From NCBI GenBank assembly GCA_027451565.1, contig DAIDJC010000038.1, positions 1 to 5,669 on the forward strand: a DNA stretch of 5,669 bases, given 5' to 3'. A program made the translations under genes and the position numbers. The first letter of the stretch is position 1; each line of letters starts with the position of its first letter. This document shows, in pieces, positions 1 to 5,669 of this stretch. The notes below the pieces were generated by a model, which was given only the letters and a program-made list of their open reading frames with translations, was not told where the DNA came from and ran no database searches. This DNA is from Limisphaerales bacterium (GTDB taxonomy: Bacteria; Verrucomicrobiota; Verrucomicrobiia; Limisphaerales; UBA11358).

Positions 1-434
1 GAAAGAGAATCAGGAATCCAGGCTTGTTTCGCTTGGAGAAGATCCAATCAAAATGGTGCGTAATCGTTCAAGGATTGAGAGGTGACGGCTTTTGCGATGC
101 CTGCTCGGTGGATGAGATTCCTGATAATCGTGCCCGTGTTGTCTGTCTTTCGGGGGAGCGGGTGGCCATTTTCAAATATGACGGCAAAATATTCGCTGTT
201 TCAAACGTGTGCCAGCATCAAAACGGCCCACTTGGAGAGGGTAGAATTGTCTTTGGCTGTATTACATGTCCGTGGCATGGCTATCAATATAGGCCCGAGA
301 CGGGGGAATCACCGCCGCCGTTCAAGGAAAAAGTCGCCACCTATGATGTGCGTGTGCAAAATGGCCGCGTGTTTGTTTTCCCAAAACCCAAAATGGCTGG
401 AATGAGCGCTCCGACGGCGTCAACCCGACAATGA
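1..434 (+). CDS. Rieske [2Fe-2S] domain protein, C-terminal part (5' end outside window)
   Basis: This reading frame is open from the left edge (first full codon at 3-5) with no stop before 432-434, so the gene very probably begins upstream; the TTG at 24 is a possible but unnecessary start. A Rieske fold follows: a strand-rich part from about base 90, then Cys (210-212)-x-His (216-218), 16 residues, and Cys (267-269)-x-x-His (276-278) within CPWHGYQY. These are the four canonical ligands of a Rieske [2Fe-2S] cluster, of the ferredoxin type found in oxygenase electron-transfer proteins. The protein should carry single electrons. Its partner is not visible. From memory, close relatives of this 'VCQHQNGPLGEG' type are fused behind a ferric-reductase-like haem-binding membrane domain, which would lie upstream; this is inference. 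It ends in a 4-nt ATGA overlap with the next gene, indicating translational coupling. Certainty is high for the domain and low for overall architecture. Confidence 0.9.
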   Translation, partial: KRIRNPGLFRLEKIQSKWCVIVQGLRGDGFCDACSVDEIPDNRARVVCLSGERVAIFKYDGKIFAVSNVCQHQNGPLGEGRIVFGCITCPWHGYQYRPETGESPPPFKEKVATYDVRVQNGRVFVFPKPKMAGMSAPTASTRQ

Positions 435-1207
435 ATGAGCCATTCTACATAGGCTGGCAGGATCGCCCCGACCCGGAAATCAAAAGATTTATCATCCGCT
501 GCGTTCTGCTGTTGCTTTCCGTTGGGTTGGGTTTTGCCATCGTACTGGCGAGAATGCAGCGCACCATTGGCGTGAGTGTGTTTGAGTGGGGAACTGAAAA
601 AAAGTTCTCCGGGATCATGAAGGCAATGCCTTATCCCCACCTGATAGTGCCCAGGCCGGGCGCGTCCGGCGCGGCAGTTAGTTTTTCCACCTATTATCTC
701 GTGGCGCCTTTCAAACACGGTCTGGATCCCGCCAGTGTTGCCGCGCTCGACGGCAGGACGGTTTCCCTGCGAGGCACACTGATTTATCGGGAGAATGAGA
801 CCATGATTGAGGCAATTCCCGATTCAATCAAGGCATCCCTCCCTCAAATGGAACGTCCTGCGGGGCTGGAAAATGTCAGCCTTGGCAGGCAAACTTTTGA
901 CGGGGAAATCCTGGATAGCAAATGCTATTTTGGCGTCATGAACCCAGGGCAGTCTGTTCCGCATCGTGACTGCGCCATTTTATGCATCAGTGGAGGCATT
1001 CCCCCCGTCTTTCTTGTGCGGCAAAAGCACGGTGGGCCTCTCTACCTTTTGCTGGCCTCCGCAGACAACAAGCCGGTGAATCAACAGGTGCTCGACATGG
1101 TGGCGGAACCTGTTGAAATTCGAGGCGAGGTGGAACGCCAGGGGGAACTGCTTATTTTGCGGGCTGATCCATCCACCTACCGGCGGTTGAACGCAAGGTC
1201 ACCGTAA
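431..1207 (+). CDS. Uncharacterised single-pass membrane protein with Cys/His motif and two similar halves
   Basis: I do not recognise a named family. The 258-residue protein has a short charged N-terminus, one hydrophobic helix at about residues 19-40, and a soluble remainder probably outside the cytoplasm. The soluble part seems built of two similar beta-rich halves. Half 1 (about 57-128) runs from FSGIM to LDGRTVSLRGTLIYR and MIEA; half 2 (about 156-246) runs from FDGEILDSKCYFG to VEIRGEVERQGELLIL. The pattern of a strand, a loop, then V-x-L/I-R-G-x-L/V resembles a small OB-like barrel. Half 2 carries Cys165, His178, Cys181 and Cys185 in the context DSKCYFGVMNPG...HRDCAILCISGGIPP, which could bind a metal or form disulfides. 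I recall small exported proteins with a similar CY[LF]...H..C...C...G.P motif, also without assigned function. The start ATG overlaps the stop of the Rieske gene, so the two proteins are probably made together and may interact. Existence of the gene is secure; its role is unknown. Confidence 0.88.
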   Translation: MNEPFYIGWQDRPDPEIKRFIIRCVLLLLSVGLGFAIVLARMQRTIGVSVFEWGTEKKFSGIMKAMPYPHLIVPRPGASGAAVSFSTYYLVAPFKHGLDPASVAALDGRTVSLRGTLIYRENETMIEAIPDSIKASLPQMERPAGLENVSLGRQTFDGEILDSKCYFGVMNPGQSVPHRDCAILCISGGIPPVFLVRQKHGGPLYLLLASADNKPVNQQVLDMVAEPVEIRGEVERQGELLILRADPSTYRRLNARSP

Positions 1208-1219
1208 TATAAAACCCCA

Positions 1220-2137
1220 ATGTTTCCAGAGTGGTGGGAAAGATTTATCCGAGTGCGATTTCTGAGGGGTTTTTTCCTCGGAATGGGAATCCTGCTTGTT
1301 CTTGCCGTGGGAGTATTGCATGGGATGTCCGGGATGTTTTCTGGTTATGACGATCCCGCACGCCTTGGATTGCCCGTTCATGTGGCTCAAACCAATGGGT
1401 TTGCGATTCGGTGGGTGGAAAAGCCGGGTTCTGCCGGATGCTCTGGCATTAACCTTGTTTTCATTCATGGCACACCTGGAGGCGCGGGCGTGTGGCTGTC
1501 GCAATTCCAAACGCCATTCACCAATGCAAACCTGTACGCCTACAATCGTCCCGGGTTTGAAGGATCCAAACCGGCTTGTGCCCTGCCGCATTTGGAAATG
1601 CAAGTGGATGGCCTTATGAGCCTCTTGTCCTGCCTGACCACGCAAAAGGTCGTGCTGGTTGGGCACAGCTATGGAAGTCCGATTGCATTGCTCGCAGCGA
1701 TTGAGCATCCGGATAAAATCCAGGGCGCCCTTTTGATTGGCGGCGATGTGGATCCAGACCAGGAAAAGCCGTGGATTTTGCAATATCTCTTTGGCTGGCG
1801 CATCACCTCATGGGTTTTGCCCCAGGACCTGCGGCAATGCAATCGTGAATTGCTCACCGTGCGTTCCGACCTGGTGGAAATGCAAAAGCTTCTTCCTGAC
1901 CTTTCCGTGCCGGTTGTGATGTTGCACGGGGATCACGACAATCTTGTGCCGGTTGAAAATGTGGCGTGGATGCAGCGGCAAATGGATGTTTTGGGCAAAA
2001 CCAATTTATTCTCCAAAATCATCCTCCCCGGCGTGAACCATTTTATTCCATGGGAACATCCCGGCCAGGTTGAGCGCGCGATTGGACTGCTTGACAGCAT
2101 GATTGTCCGCCAAGCCACGCATTCAGTGGGCCACTGA
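1220..2137 (+). CDS. Membrane-anchored alpha/beta hydrolase
   Basis: The 305-residue product has a hydrophobic segment at about residues 17-36 preceded by Arg-rich sequence, consistent with an uncleaved N-terminal anchor and an extracytoplasmic catalytic domain. The hydrolase fold is complete: the oxyanion-hole motif HGTPGG at 83-88, the nucleophile elbow GHSYG at 148-152 with Ser150, the acid in GDHDNLVP (Asp240 most likely), and the base His274 in GVNHFIPWEHP. All three catalytic residues are present, so it should be an active serine hydrolase, such as an esterase, lipase, lysophospholipase or related enzyme. Substrate cannot be read from sequence; the short cap region (about 176-228) gives no specific match. 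It starts 12 nt after the preceding gene and lies ahead of a secreted phosphatase, so lipid or phosphoester processing in the envelope is possible. No convincing Shine-Dalgarno precedes the ATG. Confidence 0.92.
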   Translation: MFPEWWERFIRVRFLRGFFLGMGILLVLAVGVLHGMSGMFSGYDDPARLGLPVHVAQTNGFAIRWVEKPGSAGCSGINLVFIHGTPGGAGVWLSQFQTPFTNANLYAYNRPGFEGSKPACALPHLEMQVDGLMSLLSCLTTQKVVLVGHSYGSPIALLAAIEHPDKIQGALLIGGDVDPDQEKPWILQYLFGWRITSWVLPQDLRQCNRELLTVRSDLVEMQKLLPDLSVPVVMLHGDHDNLVPVENVAWMQRQMDVLGKTNLFSKIILPGVNHFIPWEHPGQVERAIGLLDSMIVRQATHSVGH

Positions 2138-2183
2138 AAGGATTCAAGAACAAACCCAGGCATCTCATTGCCGGGCCTGATTC

Positions 2184-2190
2184 AAGGAGG
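2184..2190 (+). promoter_or_regulatory. Shine-Dalgarno-like AAGGAGG, misplaced for the phosphatase start
   Basis: AAGGAGG is a near-perfect anti-16S match and the strongest such site noticed on the plus strand. It lies 37 nt before the preferred GTG (2228) and inside the coding sequence if the TTG at 2168 is used. The start at proper spacing (TTG 2200) opens a different 43-codon frame that ends at 2328. It may be a chance match, a standby ribosome-binding site for a folded leader, or the site of a short leader peptide. Confidence 0.3.
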
Positions 2191-2227
2191 GCTTTGGCTT
2201 TGGAAGACTTTTGGCTATCATGCCTGC

Positions 2228-3202
2228 GTGAAGCGTTCACGAAGACAATTTGTCCGCACGATGTTTGCCGCCAGCCAGGGTTTTTTGGCGGCGTCCATCC
2301 TGCCATCCGGCCTGGCCCTGGCTGGTGAGGCCATTCTAACGAATGGCCCGGCGCTGGACTTTTTTGTTATTGGCGATTGGGGACGGCGTGGCAACGCCTG
2401 CCAGTCAAGGGTTGCCGGCCAAATGGCGGCTTTGGCGCAAGTCAGCAAGCCCTCATTCATTCTCTCCGTGGGAGATAATTTTTATGAGGATGGCGTTTGC
2501 AGCGTGAAGGACCCGCAGTGGGAGGAATCCTTTGAAAAGGTCTATCACCAGGAGTCCCTGCAGGTACCGTGGTACTCCATTTTAGGAAACCACGATTATC
2601 ATTCCCCTGGCAATTGCGACGCACAGACACAATATCACCAGGTGAACGCGCGATGGAACATGCCTGCGCGGTATTACAGGCAGTCTTTCAAGATAAATTC
2701 GAGTGTGGTGGCGGACTTTTTCTTTTTGGACACCACGCCCATGATCGGGAGTTATTATTCGCTTTTATGGGGCCGCAAAACCCGGTTGAATGTGATGACC
2801 CAGGATGTTCCGGCCCAACTGGCCTGGTTCAGGCAGGCGTTGCAGTCTTCCACCGCACCCTGGAAAATTGTTGCGGGGCATCATCCAATTTTCTCGGGAG
2901 GCGGACATGGTGATTCCCAGGAATTGATAGAAAGCATTCTGCCACTGCTGAATGAGTTCAATGTGCACGCCTATTTCAACGGTCACGACCATGACCTGCA
3001 ACATTTGGTTTCCAAGCGTGTCAATTTTTTCGATTCAGGCTCCGGGTCGAGCCACAACCCCACTTTTTTCAACATCCATTCGCGGTTTTCCAGTTCGAGC
3101 CCGGGTTTTGCCGCAGTGCGGATGACAGCGGATTACATGCAGGTGCGGATGATGAATGACCATGGCCGGTGCCTTTACTCGACCATGGTGCCGAGGGTCT
3201 GA
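2228..3202 (+). CDS. Tat-exported TRAP-type purple acid phosphatase (metallophosphoesterase)
   Basis: The product is about 324 residues from the GTG at 2228. It opens with a Tat signal: KRSRRQFVR at residues 2-10, a hydrophobic stretch, and a likely cleavage site after ALA near residue 32. The mature part aligns with mammalian tartrate-resistant acid phosphatase (ACP5) over its whole length. All metal ligands are visible: Asp50 in GDWG, Asp83 and Tyr86 in GDNFY, Asn121 in GNHDY, His218 in VAGHHP, and His253 and His255 in NGHDHD. The Tyr ligand marks the purple acid phosphatase group with a dinuclear Fe(III)-metal(II) centre, rather than generic metallophosphatases. It should hydrolyse phosphomonoesters outside the cytoplasm. 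Tat export fits insertion of metals before translocation. The start is uncertain: an in-frame TTG at 2168 would add 20 residues in front of the twin arginines, and neither start has a well-placed ribosome site; GTG 2228 gives the normal Tat spacing. It is the last gene of the plus-strand block. Confidence 0.9.
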   Translation: MKRSRRQFVRTMFAASQGFLAASILPSGLALAGEAILTNGPALDFFVIGDWGRRGNACQSRVAGQMAALAQVSKPSFILSVGDNFYEDGVCSVKDPQWEESFEKVYHQESLQVPWYSILGNHDYHSPGNCDAQTQYHQVNARWNMPARYYRQSFKINSSVVADFFFLDTTPMIGSYYSLLWGRKTRLNVMTQDVPAQLAWFRQALQSSTAPWKIVAGHHPIFSGGGHGDSQELIESILPLLNEFNVHAYFNGHDHDLQHLVSKRVNFFDSGSGSSHNPTFFNIHSRFSSSSPGFAAVRMTADYMQVRMMNDHGRCLYSTMVPRV

Positions 3203-3268
3203 GGCTTGAACCGTCAAGAGAAGGTGCAGGCTCGGTTTGATTGCCTCCCCTATTTCCCTTGGGATTGT
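3203..3268. other. Convergent intergenic gap between phosphatase gene and cysN
   Basis: The two blocks end tail to tail here with 66 bp between stops. A small inverted repeat CTTGA/TCAAG (3205-3209 and 3214-3218, loop ACCG) sits just after the phosphatase stop, but it has no following T-run and only five pairs. No convincing intrinsic terminator is visible for either direction; termination may be factor-dependent or lie within the opposing gene. Confidence 0.5.
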
Positions 3269-4585
3269 TCAGATGGAAAAATCGCCATAGTCCTGGCGCG
3301 CGCGTTCCACTGGCGGCAGCAGCATGCCTGCCCCCACGGTGGCGTGGGTTCCCGGCTCAATGAGGATGAAGGAGCCGGTAAGGCGGTTGACGGCATAGGC
3401 ATCGTAAACCAGGGGTTTGGACGTTTTCAGCCGAATAGTACCGATGTCATTTACCGCAAGGCTGGCTGGATTGAGTTCAGGCTCCAGGTTTTGGAAATTG
3501 ATCCGGTTTTCAATCAGGGTAACGACGGCCTGGACGGTTTGGGTGCTGTGTTTCAGGAGATATTTTTTTCCTGCTTGAAGCGGTTTCAGGTTCATCCAGC
3601 AGACTCGAGCATTCACGGAGGATTCGAGGCCGGGCAGGTCTTCCAGACCCACGATCATGTCGCCACGGCTTACGTCCACGTCATCCTCCAGGCAAAGGGT
3701 CACGGACTGCGGACAAAAGGCCTCCGGCAACGGGTTGTCGTGGGTGTGGATATCGCGAATGCGGGATTTGATTCCCACCGGCAAAACCAGAACTTCCTGT
3801 CCTTTGCGGACAATCCCACCGGCAATTTGTCCGCTCAATCCCCGAAAATCATGAAGTGTGGCGTTTGTGGGGTTGTTGGGGCGGTTGACCCATTGGACGG
3901 GAAAGCGGAAGGCGGTGCCATTCCAATCGCTGGCGATATGGACGGTTTCGAGGTGGCTGAGCAGGGTGGGGCCTTCGTACCAAGGGGTGTGGGTGGAGGC
4001 ATCCACCACGTTATCGCCAATGAGGGCGCTGATGGGAATGAATTTGACATCCCTGAACCCGCCCAGTTTGGGCAGGAAATTTTCTATTTCATCGCGGATT
4101 TCCAGAAAGCGTTCAGCCTTCCATTCCACCAGGTCCATTTTATTGATGGCGATGACGAGGTGGGGAATACCGAGGAGTGCGGCAATATAGGCATGGCGGC
4201 GGGTCTGCTCGATGACACCCTGGCGGGCATCCACGAGGACAATGCTGAGATTGGCTGTGGAGGCGCCGGTGACCATGTTCCGGGTGTATTGCACATGGCC
4301 GGGCGTGTCTGCGACGATGAATTTACGACGGGGAGTGGCGAAGTAGCGGTAGGCCACATCAATGGTGATTCCCTGTTCCCGTTCGGCGCGCAAGCCATCG
4401 GTGAGATTGGCCAGGTTGACGAGGCCGCCACCGCTCAGGTCCGCCGCGTTTTGAAGGGCCTCGACCTGGTCCTCCATCAGGGATTTGGAGTCGTACAGCA
4501 GCCTGCCTATCAAAGTGGATTTTCCGTCGTCAACACTGCCGCAGGTGTTGAACCTCAGTAGTTCTATGGGATGGGGTGTGGGCAT
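3269..4585 (-). CDS. cysN: Sulfate adenylyltransferase, GTPase subunit CysN
   Basis: CysN is the regulatory GTPase of ATP sulfurylase; GTP hydrolysis drives APS formation by CysD in the cytoplasm. From the ATG at 4585 the protein has 438 residues. All GTPase motifs are present: G1 GSVDDGKST (16-24), G2 EQGIT with Thr74, G3 DTPGH (93-97), G4 NKMD (148-151) and G5 SAL (186-188). EF-Tu-like beta-barrel domains follow, with the hallmarks LEDDVDVSRGDMI and LNDIGT/VNDIGTIRL, ending in TGSFILIEPGTHATVGAGM. It stops soon after that, so there is no C-terminal APS kinase domain as in CysNC/NodQ. An ATG at 4645 would add 20 unconserved residues overlapping cysD; 4585 is preferred because it leaves a 4-nt gap after the cysD stop and puts the P-loop where the family has it. 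Length is slightly below E. coli CysN (475) and typical of the actinobacterial-like form. It lies last in the cysH-cysD-cysN block. Confidence 0.97.
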   Translation of the reverse strand: MPTPHPIELLRFNTCGSVDDGKSTLIGRLLYDSKSLMEDQVEALQNAADLSGGGLVNLANLTDGLRAEREQGITIDVAYRYFATPRRKFIVADTPGHVQYTRNMVTGASTANLSIVLVDARQGVIEQTRRHAYIAALLGIPHLVIAINKMDLVEWKAERFLEIRDEIENFLPKLGGFRDVKFIPISALIGDNVVDASTHTPWYEGPTLLSHLETVHIASDWNGTAFRFPVQWVNRPNNPTNATLHDFRGLSGQIAGGIVRKGQEVLVLPVGIKSRIRDIHTHDNPLPEAFCPQSVTLCLEDDVDVSRGDMIVGLEDLPGLESSVNARVCWMNLKPLQAGKKYLLKHSTQTVQAVVTLIENRINFQNLEPELNPASLAVNDIGTIRLKTSKPLVYDAYAVNRLTGSFILIEPGTHATVGAGMLLPPVERARQDYGDFSI

Positions 4586-4589
4586 GGCA

Positions 4590-5528
4590 TTAAAAATATC
4601 CCGCTTTTTTGCGATCTTCCATGGCAGCCTCGGAAGCCTTGTCATCGGCGCGGGTTCCGCGCTCGGTCACGCGGGCTGCCGCCACTTCGGCGATGATGTC
4701 CTCGACGCTGTCTGCAGGGGATTCAATCATTCCGGTGCTGATCATGTCAGCGATGGTGCGGACTCTTACAACGAGTTGCCTGACCTGTTCGCCGGGTTTG
4801 GGTCGGGCGCCTGCGTAGGGGTCCGGGCGGGAACCATCCACATGGGGCGGGGGCACGGGGAGCCACTGGCCGCCCCGGAGGAAGCATTGCCGGGAGTGGC
4901 TGAAATAAATGGATGGCACATCCAACTTTTCCTTGCGTATGTATTCCCAGACATCCATTTCAGTCCAATTGGAAAGGGGAAACACCCGCATGTGTTCTCC
5001 GGGATTGACGCGGGCGTTGTACAAATTCCAGATTTCCGGGCGCTGGGCCTTGGGATCCCACTGGCCGAAGGAATCTCGAAAACTGAAGAATCTTTCCTTG
5101 GCCCGGGCTTTTTCCTCGTCCCGACGCGCCCCGCCGATGGCGCAATCGAACCTGAATTCCTCGATGGCGCCCAGGAGCGCGGGGATCTGGAGTTTGTTGC
5201 GGCTGGTCTCTCCGGGGGCAGGGTGGGCAAGGCCCCTGGCAATGGCATCCTCCACCGTGCGCACAATCAATTTGGCGCCCAATTGCGCCGCCCTGCGGTC
5301 GCGAAACTCGATGAGTTCGGGGAATTCATGGCCTGTCTCGATGTTGAGAAAAGGCATGGGAATATCCGAGGGACGAAAGGCTTTTTCAGCAAGTCGCAAC
5401 AGACAGATGGAATCCTTGCCGCCGGAGAAAAGCAGGGCGGGCCTTTCAAACTCGCCGGCCACCTCGCGCATGATGTGTATGGCTTCGGTCTCCAAATACT
5501 CCAAATGGTCAAGATGATAGCTGGTCAT
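4590..5528 (-). CDS. cysD: Sulfate adenylyltransferase, catalytic subunit CysD
   Basis: CysD catalyses ATP + sulfate to APS + pyrophosphate together with CysN. The 312-residue product is full length (E. coli 302). It has the PP-loop FSGGKDS at 34-40, HEFPELIEFRDR at 67-78, the signature GGARRDEEKARAKER at 132-146, FRDSFGQWDPKAQRPE at 150-165, and RVFPLSNWTEMDVWEYI at 181-197. The tail ADDKASEAAMEDRKKAGYF and the region RVRTIADMISTGMIES match the subtype with SGGKDS and V/IGD-type sequence that I recall from Actinobacteria and other phyla, rather than the SIGKDS and RTLGCWPLTG sequence of E. coli. A Pro-rich insertion at about 224-248 (LPVPPPHVDGSRPDPYAG) is longer than in E. coli. It begins 79 nt after the cysH stop and is followed 4 nt later by cysN, so cysD and cysN are almost certainly cotranscribed and possibly translationally coupled. 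No clear Shine-Dalgarno precedes the ATG. Confidence 0.97.
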   Translation of the reverse strand: MTSYHLDHLEYLETEAIHIMREVAGEFERPALLFSGGKDSICLLRLAEKAFRPSDIPMPFLNIETGHEFPELIEFRDRRAAQLGAKLIVRTVEDAIARGLAHPAPGETSRNKLQIPALLGAIEEFRFDCAIGGARRDEEKARAKERFFSFRDSFGQWDPKAQRPEIWNLYNARVNPGEHMRVFPLSNWTEMDVWEYIRKEKLDVPSIYFSHSRQCFLRGGQWLPVPPPHVDGSRPDPYAGARPKPGEQVRQLVVRVRTIADMISTGMIESPADSVEDIIAEVAAARVTERGTRADDKASEAAMEDRKKAGYF

Positions 5529-5607
5529 GGGGTGGAATTGGATTTGAATAAAATGCTGGCTCTGTCATGGAGCGGTACAGGCTGGTGAGGCTGGCCCGGG
5601 TTCGGAG
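5529..5607 (-). other. cysH-cysD intergenic spacer
   Basis: This 79-nt spacer is longer than the 4-nt cysD-cysN gap. It is GC-rich near cysH, where the plus strand shows AGGCTGG twice (5579-5585 and 5588-5594), and AT-richer just before cysD. I see no stem followed by a T-run on the minus strand, no convincing -35/-10 pair and no clear ribosome-binding site, so read-through from cysH is the simplest reading. Confidence 0.4.
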
Positions 5608-5669
5608 TCAGGCGTGCACTGCCTTGCCTCCCCATGCCGCGTGCAATCCGCACTCCCGCTTGTCATCCG
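5608..5669 (-). CDS. cysH: Phosphoadenylyl-/adenylylsulfate reductase, C-terminal end (partial)
   Basis: Only the last 19 codons and the TGA stop (5608-5610) lie in the window. Read from 5667 downward they give DDKRECGLHAAWGGKAVHA. The sequence K-x-E-C-G-L-H is the C-terminal catalytic motif of CysH-family reductases, where the Cys attacks the sulfur of APS or PAPS and is later released by thioredoxin. Its position directly upstream of cysD and on the same strand supports the call. The ten residues after the motif form a short extra tail compared with E. coli CysH. Whether the enzyme uses APS (with the extra [4Fe-4S] cysteines) or PAPS cannot be told, because those residues lie outside the window. 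This piece is too short to be found by length alone and rests on the motif and context. Confidence 0.85.
   Translation of the reverse strand, partial: DDKRECGLHAAWGGKAVHA

Noticed and set aside
341..718. A 125-codon open frame on the minus strand
   Set aside because: It spans the coupled junction of the Rieske gene and the next gene and has no domain of its own.
1199..1783. A 194-codon open frame on the minus strand
   Set aside because: It is antisense to the alpha/beta hydrolase, which has an intact catalytic triad; its translation is low in recognisable structure.
2220..2231. Three-codon minigene ATG-CCT-GCG-TGA overlapping the GTG start of the phosphatase
   Set aside because: It has no ribosome site at suitable distance, and a frame of this size is expected by chance.
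3205..3218. Inverted repeat CTTGA-ACCG-TCAAG as a terminator
   Set aside because: It has only five pairs, no GC-rich stem and no T-run on either strand.
3206..4561. A 451-codon open frame on the plus strand
   Set aside because: It lies wholly antisense to cysN, which has every GTPase motif. The translation shows no recognisable domain and is Gly/Val-rich in the way of a reverse-complement shadow of a codon-biased gene.
4485..5588. A 367-codon open frame on the plus strand
   Set aside because: It is antisense to cysD and the start of cysN; no domain is visible, and the real gene on the other strand is unambiguous.
5579..5594. Direct repeat AGGCTGG-TG-AGGCTGG upstream of cysD as an operator
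   Set aside because: Two 7-mers in GC-rich DNA are easily due to chance, and no regulator gene or matching promoter is visible.

Overview
The window carries two convergent gene blocks, both typical of a free-living bacterium. On the plus strand (1-3202) are four closely spaced genes: the 3' end of a gene for a Rieske [2Fe-2S] protein, an uncharacterised single-pass membrane protein with a conserved-looking Cys/His motif, an alpha/beta hydrolase with an N-terminal membrane anchor, and a Tat-exported purple acid phosphatase of the tartrate-resistant (TRAP/ACP5) type. On the minus strand (3269-5669) is an assimilatory sulfate-activation block read in the order cysH (last 19 codons only), cysD, cysN. 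The two blocks meet tail to tail across a 66-bp gap.

The plus-strand genes look like one operon. The first two overlap by 4 nt (ATGA), the next gap is 12 nt, and the last is 90 nt, or 30 nt if an upstream TTG is the start. Three of the four products are predicted to sit in or beyond the inner membrane. The first is a redox protein that may continue upstream into a membrane domain. This suggests an extracytoplasmic module combining electron transfer with hydrolysis. Its substrate is unknown, and the grouping of a Rieske protein, a Cys/His membrane protein and a redox-sensitive dinuclear-metal phosphatase is the most interesting part of the window. The idea that the genes cooperate rests on gene order only.

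The minus-strand genes work together in sulfate assimilation. CysD and CysN form ATP sulfurylase (sulfate + ATP to APS, driven by GTP hydrolysis in CysN), and CysH reduces APS or PAPS to sulfite. CysN has no fused APS kinase, and no cysC is present here. CysD and CysN resemble the SGGKDS-type CysD and roughly 440-residue CysN known from Actinobacteria and other phyla more than the E. coli proteins.

The host cannot be fixed from sequence alone. Moderate GC, almost no well-placed Shine-Dalgarno sequences and a TRAP-type phosphatase with a Tat signal would fit a Verrucomicrobiota/PVC or Acidobacteriota-like bacterium, but this is a weak inference. No tRNA, rRNA, CRISPR array, insertion sequence, integrase, attachment site or origin was seen, and no stretch over 300 bases lacks a gene.
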